This document shows positions 24,930-35,910 of a stretch of DNA of 64,000 bases, in pieces (position 1 is the first letter of the stretch; each line of letters starts with the position of its first letter). The position numbers and the translations under genes were made by a program. Source of the stretch: Penium margaritaceum. Taxonomy: Eukaryota; Streptophyta; Zygnematophyceae; Desmidiales; Peniaceae. The stretch is from the NCBI GenBank assembly GCA_023375785.1, contig SZWC01004882.1, positions 47,747 to 111,746 on the forward strand. The letters are read 5' to 3'. The notes under the pieces were generated by a model, which saw nothing but the letters and a program-made list of their open reading frames with translations, did no database searches and was not told where the DNA came from.

Positions 24930-24948
24930 AGGACGTTACTAGGGCGCA
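24930..24948 (+). repeat. Array remnant between two elements
   Basis: AGGAC (target duplication) followed by GTTACTAGGGCGCA, just over one 11-bp unit. This sliver separates the Copia LTR from the Gypsy LTR and shows that both inserted into the same array one unit apart. Confidence 0.85.
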
Positions 24949-25859
24949 TGTTATGGGAGGCCCCGGTTGAAGTAGTGATTATGTCATCATGCTGAATTCA
25001 GATATACGTTTTGATGGTTTCACTTTATTTTACGTGAAAACCTGTGTGGAATCGGTCCAAGAGCTGGGTCCTTTGGTCCAGGGACAAGAAGGATATGGCT
25101 GTGCAAAGATGGGAGGCACACCTCCAAAAAAAGGAGACATACCGTTTTTACCCCAAGCACGACCGAGCGACTTCCTCGCCAACTACAGTCAAAGCACCCC
25201 TAGATTGACCCTCATCCAATGAGGCAAGGTTCATTGGGGTCCATGTGTGCTTTGGGATGGCAACTGGAGGTACATTCGCAGGCAAGGGCACTTCGGACGA
25301 CCATGATTCCCGTTAGCAGTGCTACCAGCGGCAGTCACGGGTGGTGCACTCAAACGGCTATACCATAGCCAGTTTTCTATGGATTGAGGCGTTCTTTGGT
25401 GCGTTAGAAAGCTCACGTATCATACTACATATTTCATGTGTCATTCACATGATTGTACCCTAGTAGGTGGATTCAGAGCACCGAGGGGCCATTCATTGGC
25501 TCATAGGGGCTAGCTCATAGGGTTTTTTCTTGGCATGCCAATCCAAACCAAGGAATTTGTATATTTCCTTGTACTGATCTATCAAGTCTAAGGATTCATT
25601 CCTTATCAGAAATCCTTGTACTTCAAGCATTTCCTTGCATACGTTCATTCGATCATACAAGTCTTCCGTAGTGCATCTTGGTGCAATCGTCATTAGGAAA
25701 GTCACATAGCGGGAACCTTGGTTACTAGCAACAACCTTGTTGCTAGGAGAGGGTCGTGCGGCATCTCAAGGATTGGTCGGACACACCAAGGGGTCGAGGG
25801 TGGGAGGTTTATCCCAAGGGCTCAGCGTGTGACCGTCACGCCGGACGCCCCTCCGTTCA
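24949..25859 (+). repeat. 5' LTR of the Gypsy element
   Basis: 911 bp, beginning TGTTATGGGAGG and ending CGTTCA, four bases before the primer site. It aligns along its length with 30379-31300 (for example ATGTCATCATGCTGAATTCA with ACGTCATCATTCTGAATTCA), with many differences, so the insertion is old. Confidence 0.92.
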
Positions 25860-25863
25860 CGTT

Positions 25864-25875
25864 TGGTATCAGAGC
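25864..25875 (+). promoter_or_regulatory. Primer-binding site, initiator tRNA-Met
   Basis: TGGTATCAGAGC, the exact 12-mer complementary to the 3' end of plant-type initiator tRNA-Met, four bases after the LTR. It is the first-strand primer site and confirms the LTR edge. Confidence 0.95.
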
Positions 25876-25899
25876 ACATGGACGTTCGACAGATCGGCC

Positions 25900-26910
25900 A
25901 CAACTGCGTTTGGCCAAAAATTCTTTGTTGTAACCAAAAGCATAGTAGCAGCGGCATACAACCAATCTTTCCTCATAGAAGAGATCTGGCGTGCTCTTGA
26001 TGAGTTGTGTCAAGAGAACCAGCAGCTGTGTGCATAGGTTGAGGCAAGGTACATCAGCCAAGGAAGTAGTGCCTTCAGAGGAGTCGTATTGGCATCCGCA
26101 CCTACCTTTCGGCGGCCCAAGCTGAAGGAGCAAGAGTTGTATACTGGCAAGGGTAGGGCGCGAGAGTGGCTCTTCACGGTGAAACAGTACTTTACGATGT
26201 TGGGAGCTCCTATGGAAGAAGATGCCACAAGATTGGATTATGCACCTACGCTGCTCGAAAGAATGACGCTACAGTGGTGGTCAACATTGAGCCGGTGGAA
26301 CGCCGCTGGGTTGCCGGATGGGCTAGGGACTGGAATATTGGTTCAGCCATTGTTGAGTCTACCAATGGGGCGAGAAGTGCAACTCGGTATGCGAGTATTG
26401 ACGAAGAAGCAAGAGACCTGGGAGCAGTTTGAGACGATGCTCCCGGCGCGTTTTGACCTCCTCAATGGCAGCCAAGTCGTACATGACAATATCAAAAACA
26501 TCAAGCAAGGCGGATCGGTCCAGGATTACACCAGACACTTCATGGCTTTGGCAGCTCATATCGACGACCTCTGGGACGCGGAGGCATACGACTGCTACCA
26601 TGACGACCTGAAGCAGCTCGTCCAACGTGAACTCATGGTACTTGGGTTGCAGACCTTCATGGAGCGGGTTTTGGCGGTGGAGCACATCTACACGGTAAGC
26701 TGCAATACACGCCAGACCAGCTACACAACACAACCATGGGTCAAGCAGACGGGTCAAGATCTTTCCATGGAGGTGGATGCAATCCAAGCCGGGCAGCAGG
26801 ACACGAGAAGAATGCAAGGACCAAGAGGCAAGTGTTGTGCTTGTGGTGAGGAAGGTCATCGCAAGTGGGATTGCCCCAACCGTAAGGCACATAATGGAAA
26901 CGGGGAGTAA
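25900..26910 (+). pseudogene. Gypsy Gag, largely open
   Basis: Gag builds the particle and binds RNA. From 26039 to 26910 one frame is open and reads as a retrotransposon Gag: TGKGRAREWLFTVKQYF near the start, LQWWSTLSRW, TWEQFETMLPARFD, IKQGGSVQDYTRHFMALA, and a zinc knuckle CCACGEEGHRKWDC with all four ligands close to the end. There is no ATG at the start of this frame; the first start-like codon is TTG at 26089. The same frame continues upstream past a stop at 26035-26037, so the true start is probably upstream and the gene is broken there. The usual upstream start was not found. Confidence 0.85.
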
Positions 26911-27540
26911 CAGTGAGAAGGGGACGACCTACTGCTGCATGTCTTCTGTCTGCAAGGGACAACACTAGTCCTGAAAAGCTTTTGCCAATTAGGGAGCCAA
27001 GGATTATCTTGGAGCTGGCTTTTGAGATTCCGCATGGGAATTTCAACGGTCCAAGGAAGCTACGCGGTTTGGTGGACAACAGCGCAAGCCATAGCTTCTT
27101 CAATGATAGGTTGACGACGACGTTGGAGTTTGTACGGCAGCCGAGGATGTCAGCCAAAGCACGACAGGTGTGAGGAGTGGTGGAGTGCGGCAGGCCTCTC
27201 GTCAGAAACAAGGTCCACATGGCTGAGTTGGTATACAACATGGAGTTCCACACTTAGCCTGTGGATGATTATGACTACTTGATCAGCCGGGATTAGTTGT
27301 ACGCTTAGAATCCAGAGATGGATTGGAGGTGCAACAGAGTGGTAATGAAGGCGAGCGGGAAGAATCTCACTTTACCGTTATGGCAGGGTGAGGGGAAAGT
27401 TTTTGATGTGGTTGAAGCGGGGAAGCAAATGTGCGTCATCAACTTATAGTAGTTGAAGCAGTGTGAGCACAAGGGTGGCTAGGTCTACCTGGCTTGGGTG
27501 TGTCCACAAGAAGCAGCAGAGCAATAGATTGCACTAGTGG
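26911..27540 (+). pseudogene. Gypsy protease remnant
   Basis: An aspartic protease region: IILELAFEIPHGNFNGPRKL then GLVDNSASHSFF, where the usual motif is D-S/T-G-A. The aspartate remains but the glycine position is serine. Stops follow at about 27171 and again repeatedly to 27530, so the region is non-functional. It lies just downstream of Gag, as normal for Ty3/Gypsy. Confidence 0.78.
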
Positions 27541-28930
27541 AAGCAACGGATGGAAAACCAATGGATGGACAACCAACGGAAGGCAAGGGGGCTCCACAGT
27601 TGCCTCTTAGTTTCGGGGAGGTGTTCAAGGAGTTCAGGCACATATTTCCTCAAGGAATTGCCAAAAGGGATGCCGTCGCAGCGCGACATTGATCACAAGA
27701 TAGAGGTGGTTCCAGGGTTGTCACCAACGGTGTGGTCCTACAACCGAATGAGCATAGCAGAGCTCAAGAAGCAGTTGGGGGAGTTGGTAGACTAGGACTT
27801 CATTCGGCTGTTGGTGCCTCCAAATGCAACGCTGGTGCGGGTTGCCAAGAAGAAATCGGAAGAGCTGCGGAAGTGTGTGGACTGCCGGGCGCTGAACAAC
27901 ATCATGGTAAAGAATTGCTACCCGGTTCCATAGGCCGAGGAGTTGTTCGACCAGCTACAAGGTGTGCGTGTCTTCAGCAAAGTGAACCGTAGGTCAGGGT
28001 ATCACCAAATCCGCATTGCAGAGGACAATGTGGCAAAGACCGTGTTTGGGACGCGCTATGGACACTTCGAGTATCTTGTGACACATTTTGGGCTAATGAA
28101 TGCTCCTACTACGTTCATGGCACTGATGAGCGAGATGTTCCATCTCTCCTTGGACCAGTCCATGGTCATCTTCCTCGATGACATCATTGTGTACTCGCGG
28201 ATGATAGAGGAGCACCAAGAGCATCTACGCACAGTGATGGAAGTGTTGAGAAATGAGCGGCTGTTGCCAAACTCAGCACGAGTGAATTTTCCAAGCAAGA
28301 GGTGGAGTTCCTCGGGCACATTTTCAGTGAGAGGAGGATCCGCATGGATCCAGAGAAGGTAGAAACAGAGAGGGACTGGCCAGAGCTAGCATGCGTGCGT
28401 GACATCCAGGTTTTTAGGGTCTACAAACTACTACCAGAGGTTTTTTTCGGGGGCATGCGGCAATGGGAACACCCTTGACAGACTTGCTCAAGAAGGGACG
28501 CCAATGGGAGAGGATTGCAAAGGAAGGACAAGTCTTCGGTGCAATGAAGGCTACCATGTATGAGGCACCGGTGTTGGTGCATCCGGACACAAGCAAGGAA
28601 TACGTGTTGGCAATGGGCACAAGTGACTATGCAATCGGCAGGGTGCTCATGCAAGACCAAAGAACTGGTTGTTGTCCATTATGCATTGCTCCAAGAAGTT
28701 GAAATTGACAGAGCTCAACTACCCAATCCACAAGAAGGAGATGCTCCCGGTGGTCCGGACATTCAAGCAGTGGAGGTGCTACCTCAAGGCGCAACAGTGT
28801 GGGATGCACACGGACCACGATGTGCTCAAGCACTTCAAGTCGCAGCCAAACCTGAGGCGTCTTTAAGTAGGATGAGGCTACTGGAGGACGGCTTCAACTA
28901 TGAGTTCCAGTACAAACCAGGGAGGATCAA
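27541..28930 (+). pseudogene. Gypsy reverse transcriptase and RNase H remnant
   Basis: Reverse transcriptase reads DIDHKIEVVPGLSPTVWSYN, RVAKKKSEELRKCVDCRALN, VFSKVNRRSGYHQIRI, FGLMNAPTTFMALM and VIFLDDIIVYSR. The active-site pair LDD is intact, but the first catalytic aspartate (usual DLRSGYHQ) is asparagine, and stops occur at 27793-27795 and 27931-27933. A frameshift near 28300 precedes RNase H, with APVLVHPDTSKEYVLAMGTSD, LTELNYPIHKKEMLPVV, KQWRCYL, HTDHDVLKHF and YEFQYKPGRINPVDPLSRRP. That order is typical of Ty3/Gypsy. Confidence 0.9.
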
Positions 28931-29079
28931 CCCAGTAGATCCGCTTTCGCGTCGCCCGGACTTGGGCGTGCATGCGATCACAGTGCTGGCGGGATCTCCA
29001 AGTGTTCACAGCCTATTTGCTCACAAACATGTGGAAGACCGGGACTTTGCTGGGAGTATGGTGAAAGTATGCAAGTGGG

Positions 29080-30370
29080 ATGGCCATTATTGGCGGCATG
29101 GGAAGGGGAACCCAATTGTGGTACGGTGGAGTGTGTCATTGCAATAGGCATTGTTGGAGGAAGCACACGACTTGTACTACAGTGGTCATTTTGGCCATAA
29201 TAAGACCTTCACAATGCTTGCACGGCATTCTTGGTGGGCAACAATGGGAGCACATTACAAGGATTACTTGAGCAACTGGGATACATGCCAAAGAATCAAG
29301 TCAAGGAAAGGAGGTGCGCTAAGAGAGATGCAGCCGCTACCGGTGCCAGAGCTCCCGTGGTCGTACATCTCACTAAACTTTGTGGCAGATGTTCCACGAG
29401 GTGCAATGGGAAACACCATAGTGCTGCTGATGGTGGTGGACTGGTCCAGCAAGATGGTGTAATTCATACCATACGCAAAGAAGGTCACGCCAGCGGAGAT
29501 GGCTCAACTTCTCTTGCAACATATCATCAAACTTCACGGGGTGCCAAAGTACATGGTCTTAGACCGTGACCTGCGCTTCACCTCCCGCTTCTGGGAGGAA
29601 CTCCTCAAGAATCTGGACACCCGTGTGGCTCTTTAATTGGCCTACCATCTACAAACGGATGGCCAAACTGAGTGCACCAATCAGACCATGGAGCGGTTTT
29701 TGTGGGGGATCTTCGAGCCGGATGATGAGAGATGGGAACGCAAGATCCCGGTAGCTGAGTTTTCCTACAACTCAGCGATGCATGCCTTGACAGAGAGATC
29801 TCCTTTTTAGGTGGTGTTACGAGTTGCAACCTGCATGTCCCTCAGACATGGCGACGGGATCTGACCTTCCCGTGATGTAGGAGTTTGCAAATAAATTCAT
29901 GGAAGCATGGTGGGATGTGCATGGCGTGCTTCACAAGGCCCAGCACCAGATGAAGTGGCAAGGGTGTTGCTAGGCTCGTGAAACCTGCAGCTGGCGGGAA
30001 TGGGAAGCGACAAGCTCAAGCCTTGGTGGGTGGACCCTTTCCATGTCAAGGAGAAGCGGTCCGCGATGAGCTACGAGTTGGAGCTGCCAGACCACTATGT
30101 GATCTTTCCTGCATTCCATTCTTCTCTCCTCAAGGCCTACAAGGAGCCGGATGTGCAGTTCTAAGCGTGTGGACAGGCTCCTTCTCCACCCTGGAGAAGA
30201 TTCGTAGGCACCGTTTGCAAGGCAACAGGTAGCAGTACTTGGTGCAATGGCTTAGCTATTGGGATGACAACAACAAATTTATTCCCAAAGCCGATTTCCA
30301 CAGGGGTGATGCAGTCAAAGCCATCCTCCGAGCGTACCAGGAGCGCACAGGGACGGTGCATCCACGAAGG
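29080..30370 (+). pseudogene. Gypsy integrase and chromodomain-like tail
   Basis: The zinc-binding part shows H-x-H spacing in YYSGHFGHNKTF and NWDTCQRIK. The core has SLNFVADVP (an asparagine where the catalytic Asp usually stands), VLDRDLRFTSRFW and QTDGQTECTNQTMERFL, with stops at 29458-29460 and 29635-29637. After YELELPDHYVIFPAFH the tail reads KIRRHRLQGNR, a stop, QYLVQWLSYWDDNNKFIP at about 30196-30290, the HR-x-G-x-x-QYLVQW-x-x-Y pattern of a chromodomain. In intact chromoviruses this module helps steer integration to marked chromatin; here it is broken. Confidence 0.85.
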
Positions 30371-30378
30371 GGGGATGA

Positions 30379-31300
30379 TGTTTTGGGAACCGCCGGTCCA
30401 TGCGGTGATTACGTCATCATTCTGAATTCAGATACATGTTTCGATCCTTTCACTATTTTCTACATGAAAATCCGTATGAAATTAACTCAAGAACTGGGTC
30501 ATTTGGTATGGGGACAAGAAAGATATGGCCATGCAAAGGTGGGAAGTGCACCTCCAAAAAAATAGGAGACATACTGGTTCAACCCGAGCACGACGGAGCG
30601 ACTTTCTCGCCCATTGTAGCCGAGGCATCCCAAGATGGATGCTAATCTAATGAGGTAATGTTCATTGGGGTCCATGGGCACTTTGGGGTGGCGACTGGTG
30701 GTGCATTTGCAGGCAAGGGTGCTTCGGGCGGCAGTGACCTCAGCTGGCAGTGCTGCCAACAGTAGTCATGGGTGGAGCACTCAAACGGTCATAACTCAGC
30801 TGTTTTTACATGGATTGAGGCATTCTTTGGTGCGTTGGAAAAATCACAACACGTACTAAATTATACATGTTATTTGTTTGATTGCACTCCAGTAGGATGC
30901 TTCCGAGCGCCGATGAACTCTCGGCTGGCTCATAGGAGCAGGTACATAAGGAGGCCTAGGGGTTGTTTTAGGCATGCCAAACTTATCCAAGGACTTTGTA
31001 TGTTTCATTTTACTGATCTATCAAGTATAATGATTCATTCCTTGTCCAAAACTCCTTGTAATCCAAGAATTGCCTTGTACACGTCCATTAGATCCCACAA
31101 GTCTTCAGCGGCGCACCTATGTGTAAGCGCCATTGGGAGAGTGGCATGGCAGGAACCTCGGTCATTAGCGGGTGGCCTTGCTCCTAGGAAAGGGTCGTGC
31201 ATCATTTCAAGGGTTGGCCAGACACACCAAGGGAACAAGGGTGGGAGGCTTATCCCAAGGGCTTGGTGTGTGACCATCACGTTGGGAGCCCCTCAGTTCA
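30379..31300 (+). repeat. 3' LTR of the Gypsy element
   Basis: 922 bp, beginning TGTTTTGGGAACC and ending CAGTTCA. The purine tract GAAGGGGGGATGA lies directly before it (30366-30378) and serves as second-strand primer. Array sequence begins at once after the LTR. Confidence 0.92.
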
Positions 31301-32153
31301 GAGCACAAATAGGGTTCAAATAGGATGCAGCCAAGGTGCAACAAAGGCACAACTTGGGTGCAACTACGGTGGATCTCGGGCGCAAGTACGGGGTTACCAG
31401 TGTGCAACCAGAGTGCAACTGGGTCACAACAAGGACACAACTAGGGGACAACTAGGATGAAACTAGGGACCAACTAGGGCACAACTAGGGCGCAACAAGG
31501 GCGCAACTGGCGCATAGCTAGGGCGCAACTAGGGCACAAATAAGGCACAAGTAGAGCGCATCTAGGACCCAACTAGGACGCAACGGGGGCACAATCAAGA
31601 CACGACTAGGGACCATATAGAACACAACTAGGGTGCAACTAGGACACAACTAGGACACAACTAGGCCACAACTAGGGGGCAAATGAACGCAACAAGGGTG
31701 CAACAAGGGCACAAAAAGAGTGTAACTTGGGCACAACGAGGGCGAAACTAGGGCATAAGTAGGCTACAACTAGGGAACAACTAGGGCGGAACTAGGGTGC
31801 AACTAAACACAAATAGGATGGAACCAAGGGACAACTAGAGTGCAACTATGGCATAACTAGGCTGCAACTAGGGTGCTCCAAGGGCGCAACTAGGGTGCCA
31901 TTGAGTCCCAAGTAAGGCGCAACGAGGTCGTGACTTGGGCGCAACTAGGACGCAACTAGGCACAATCTGGGGGCAACTTGGATGCATCTAGGATGCAACT
32001 AGGGTGCAACTGGAACACAACAAGGGGGCAACTATAATAGATCTAGGAAGCAAACATGACGCAACCGCGTGCAACCATAGCGCAACAAGGGCTTAACTAG
32101 GGTACACCTAGGACACAACTAGGATGAAACTAGGACGTAATGAGGGTCCAACT
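31301..32153 (+). repeat. 11-bp tandem array, forward orientation
   Basis: About 850 bp of forward 11-mers between the Gypsy LTR and the solo LTR. The last five bases, CAACT (32149-32153), are the left target duplication of the next element. No gene seen. Confidence 0.95.
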
Positions 32154-32583
32154 TGTTGGGAAAGGAGCCATCCTGTTCAGTTTCAGGTCCACAAGAGCAA
32201 GTTCCAGGAAACTACCAGATTCCTGCTTCGATTGTCAATCCAACTTCACCATTGGAAAGATCATGTGGAAAATTGTCTACGGTCCAAGTTTCAGGCCGAT
32301 CCAACGGTCGGATTGGGAGATATGAATTTTTTAAGTTTCCGGGGTCATCGACCGTCGATATCTGGGTGACCATGGGCGATGGCTCCATGCCTTAGCCTGA
32401 GAAAAGAAAAAGGCAAGAGGTCCAGGGTCAACACCTGATGGGAGAAATATCCAAACGGTCTTTTTCATCTGGGGCCCGTCTTCGAAGAATATTGTGCTTT
32501 CGCATAGCCCGCGCGCCGCATTTTCTGACCGGCTTGTGTGTTTACAGCTCCAGAGCCCTTGCGAACGGGCCCCTGGCGCAAAA

Positions 32584-33349
32584 CGGCGAAGTTACGGGGT
32601 ACCCCGTTTTCGAGCGTCGTAAGCGTTATGCACCCCTTGCGGCAGAATTACGTCTCAATGAGCCCCGGGTCCCGATTTTTGGGCTCTAGGTACCCCGAGT
32701 TCAAACATTTGAGCACAGGCTGCCCCGCAGCCTGTGCTCAAGACACGAGGTACCCCGTTGGGTACATGGTCATTTGAAGTGCATGTACATTTTGCGACTT
32801 CGGCAGATTCTCTCAATGTAATTATTTTTGTCGACATAACATTCTGTCGGCACGGACATGGGATAGTGTGCCATTGTCACCACAAAAACGCGGCACTCTT
32901 ACACAGTCCTACATGTACTCACATTATGGAATAGAGGGGGGGGGTTGGAAAACGACATTTAACGTGTCCAGTGCACGACATCGAAAACGTACGAAGAAGT
33001 GCCCTGGCGAATACATCCAAAAACGGGCTCTNTTAAGGTACCATTTTGTTCCAGTCGACGTTGACGTAATGAACTACATGAGATCCTACTTTTTGGCATG
33101 AAACAAACTGTCCAGGCGGGGTATGTGAGAACATTCTATGTACCCCGTCATGCAGGGGTACGTCGAAGCGACACTATTTACCCCGCGGGGCACGCCGACT
33201 TCACACGGGGCACCTTAGGACCAAATTGTGGAAGTCGGGGCACTCTGTGCTCAAACTTTACAACACGGGGCATCTTGAGCGCAAAATCTCAGCGTCGGGG
33301 GGTTTGGCGCTATCGGTGCCGAAACCCGGGGTATGCGGATATTTTCCTG
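32584..33349. mobile_element. Foldback-like element made of 30-bp repeats
   Basis: A 766-bp insertion in the left arm, flanked by an exact 9-bp repeat GGCGCAAAA (32575-32583 and 33350-33358). The mirrored site in the right arm has one copy of the corresponding bases, proving the insertion. Its left part has ACCCCG-type motifs at 32600, 32631, 32661, 32691, 32721 and 32751; its right part has CGGGG at 33206, 33236, 33266, 33296 and 33327. Thus 30-bp repeats lie inverted at its two ends around a unique centre. One unknown base lies at 33032. No protein is evident. Such repeat-built arms recall Foldback elements. Confidence 0.7.
32709..32741. other. Perfect 14-bp hairpin in the foldback arm
   Basis: TTGAGCACAGGCTG and CAGCCTGTGCTCAA flank CCCCG, so a 14-bp stem with a five-base loop spans the junction of two 30-bp repeats. 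A role in folding is possible but not shown. Confidence 0.8.
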
Positions 33350-34374
33350 GGCGCAAAATTCCAAGCCTGCTTCGCACGTATCGCTGAGGAGGGAGGGAAC
33401 AGGCGCGCGCCTGATCCGAATTGCACTAAAACGAACTGGGCATGAACCGGCCGCGGAATGCTCAATGATTGTATAGCCTGAAGACGCCAGGGGTGAAGCA
33501 ATGCAGTCAAACACAAGAGCAAACCCGGGGAATCTTCATGTCACGGGAAAATGTGATGCGATTTCATCATCAACCCTTCAAAACAAAATATAAACATAAC
33601 TAATAAACTCAGAAGTTCAAACATAAATTTTTTCCATGGCAAGCACATGTACCTTACATGCACCTTTTTCACGGGAAACAAGAACTAAACTATACAGAGC
33701 CCCTTTATAAATCATTTAAACTATGAGCGCATTTTTCAACTATCACAAAAACATGTTATGATATAAATATTTGAATGATTTATTTATTTCTTGAAATTGA
33801 ACCACTTCAATCCCAATTCTTCATTCATCATTTAGAATCTTACCTTGATGTCCATTTTCAATACTTTAGAAGACATGAAATGTTCAAATTCTACAGTATA
33901 TTAATAAATGACTCAAAAACAATTCCATTCTTCATGTCTTCATGTGGTTCAATGTCATTAAAAGTATGTTTCCTTCCACAAACGGAAAAGGATTACAGTT
34001 GAGAGGAATCGCATGCAAATTGTAGACATAGAACTAGGTTTAAAGATCAAAGGCATGTAGGTTTTTCCATTGCGTCTTGCCTTGCGATCAGAATTCTCAT
34101 GTAATTTTGCCTTTGGATTTGCATGCATTGAGACCTGTGAGGGTCGTCGAATGAGGCTTGCGATAATTACACAATGGAGAGTGAGGGAGAAAGAGGGGGA
34201 GGTTAGGGACGAAAAATGAGTATGAGACATGGGGATAAGGTGTGTAAGGCAAGAGGATGTGAAAGAGGGAAAGAGCATCATGGAAAAGGAGGGGGCATGG
34301 GAAGTATTATGTAAGGAAGGATGCTAGGAATTGTATGGCAAACGATTCCCCTCACATGTCATTCTTTTCCGTTT

Positions 34375-35208
34375 CCTGCATGCCTGTCATCCTTAAACCT
34401 AGTTCTATGTCTGCAATTTGCACGCGATTCCTCTCACGTGTAATCCTTTTCTGTTTTTGGAATGAACACATACTTTTAGGGACATTGAACCATATGAAGA
34501 CATGAAGAATGGAAGTAGTTTTGAGTCACTTATTACTATGCTATATAATTTGAACATGTCATGTCTTCTAAAGTATTGGAAAATGGACATCGATGTAAGA
34601 TTCTAAATGATGAATGAAGACTTGGGATTGAAGTGCTTCAATTTCAAGAAAAAATAAATAACTCAATGATTGATATCATAAGAATTGTTTATGATAGTGA
34701 AACAAAATGCGTTCATAATTTCAATAATGTATAAAGGGGTTCTGTATAGTTTACTTCTTGTTTCCCATGAAAAAGGTGCATGTAAGATGCATGTGCGTGC
34801 CATGGAAATGTTTCATGCTTGAACTTCTGAGTTCATTAGTTATATTTTTATTTTGTTTTGAAGGTTTGATGATGAAATCGCATCACATTTTCTCATGACA
34901 TAAAGATTCCCCAGGTTCGCTCATGTGTTTGACTGCATTGCTTCACCCCTGGCGTCTTCAGGCTATGTAATCATTGAGCATTCCGCGGCCGGTTCATGCC
35001 CAGTTCGTTTTAGTGCAATTCGGATCAGGCGCGCGCCTGTTCCCTCCCTTGTCAGCGATACGTGCGAAGCAGACTTAGAATTTCGCGGCAGGGGCCCGTT
35101 CGCAAGGGCTCCGGAGCTGTAAATACGCGAGCCGCTCAGAAAATGCGGCGCGCGGGCTATGCAAAAGCACAATATTCTTCGAAGACGGGCCCCAGATGAA
35201 AAAGACCG
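34375..35208 (-). repeat. Right inverted arm of the Mutator-like element
   Basis: 834 bp whose reverse complement aligns with the left arm from its outer end to about 34061. It lacks the 766-bp foldback insertion. Identity is clearly below 100 percent, with small indels in the AT-rich part. Confidence 0.88.
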
Positions 35209-35473
35209 AATATCCAAAAAGGTCCTAGATTCTTGGGTTGCCTTGCCAGAGTGTGCTGACTAGGAAAAAAAGGTACCTCTCCTTACTTTTTAGGTGAGGT
35301 GAGATCCTTGTGTGCTAGCCATGGACACATGGCGATTTTCCATGGGATTGTGGATTATGTGACCACTAGGAGTGTGCCATGAGAGCATTTTCTAGCTCTC
35401 TAGGTTGTGTGTGAGTGGTCAGCCTGATTGTTAGGCTGATTTCCTCTCTTGTGTGAGATTATGGACTCTAGTG

Positions 35474-35910
35474 TGTGAGCCTTAGCCTCCATGGCTAAGT
35501 GGTGTGGCTTGTGAGAGGGCTGACTTGCCCAAGCTCTAGCTCTATATGTACTCCATCATTTTGAGTGATTCAACAACCATTCTTCAGCACAAGTGATGCC
35601 CTTCCAGTCCCACATGTTTGCTGCTCCAAGACTCCCTCTCTCCTCCAGTTCCAACACAACTATGGTACAAATAGGGCACAACTAAAGTGCANTGTGAGCC
35701 TTAGCCTCCATGGCTAAGTGGTGTGGCTTGTGAGAGGGCTGACTTGCCCAAGCTCTAGCTCTATACGTACTCCATCATTTTGAGTGATTCAACAACCATT
35801 CTTCAGCACAAGTGATGCCCTTCCAGTCCCACATGTTTGCTGCTCCAAGACTCCCTCTCTCCTCCAGTTCCAACACAACTATGGTACAAATAGGGCACAA
35901 CTAAAGTGCA
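35474..35910. repeat. Direct duplication across a single N (probable assembly overlap)
   Basis: 35474-35691 and 35693-35910 are the same 218 bases apart from one noticed substitution (TATATG against TATACG), joined by one N at 35692. Both copies hold the LTR end, the target duplication and the start of the array. This is best explained as two overlapping contigs that were not merged. Confidence 0.9.

Larger units (their letters stand above)
24949..31300 (+). mobile_element. Ty3/Gypsy chromovirus-like retrotransposon, decayed
   Basis: LTRs at 24949-25859 and 30379-31300 enclose Gag, protease, reverse transcriptase, RNase H, integrase and a chromodomain-like tail; reverse transcriptase before integrase defines Ty3/Gypsy. 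The candidate duplication is GCGCA on the left (24944-24948) and GAGCA on the right (31301-31305), 4 of 5 matching. Array sequence lies on both sides. Gag is largely open; pol has many stops and frameshifts. Confidence 0.92.
32456..34061 (+). repeat. Left inverted arm of the Mutator-like element
   Basis: Pairs with 34375-35208 reversed. The outer ~120 bp are GC-rich and the inner ~500 bp AT-rich, in both arms. It is lengthened by 766 bp of inserted sequence plus a 9-bp duplication (32584-33358). Confidence 0.88.
32456..35208. mobile_element. Long-inverted-repeat (Mutator-like) non-autonomous element
   Basis: Ends are CGGTCTTTTTCATCTGGGGC on the left and its reverse complement on the right. 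A 10-bp direct repeat, AATATCCAAA, flanks it exactly (32446-32455 and 35209-35218). The inverted arms are over 800 bp long: the right arm is 34375-35208, the left is 32456-34061 interrupted by a further insertion. A 9- to 11-bp duplication with long inverted repeats is the pattern of Mutator-like elements. The loop (34062-34374) encodes no transposase. Small open frames occur in mirrored form in both arms and are not convincing genes. Confidence 0.8.
32154..35656 (+). mobile_element. Solo LTR (about 740 bp) split by nested elements
   Basis: The outer sequence begins TGTTGGGAAAGG and ends AGTTCCAACA, so TGTTGG and CCAACA form perfect 6-bp inverted ends of LTR type. CAACT flanks it on both sides (32149-32153 and 35657-35661). 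Subtracting the nested element at 32456-35208 and one duplication leaves about 740 bp, a normal LTR length, and no second copy of its ends lies inside. A TATA-like CTCTATATGTACTCC occurs near 35540. The orientation is a guess. The retrotransposon family is not otherwise in this window. Confidence 0.82.

Noticed and set aside
33251-35122. Mirrored open frames (MFDCIASPLASSG...) in both arms of the inverted-repeat element
   Set aside because: They are copies of one another by virtue of the inverted repeat; short, extending differently in each arm, and without recognisable domains.
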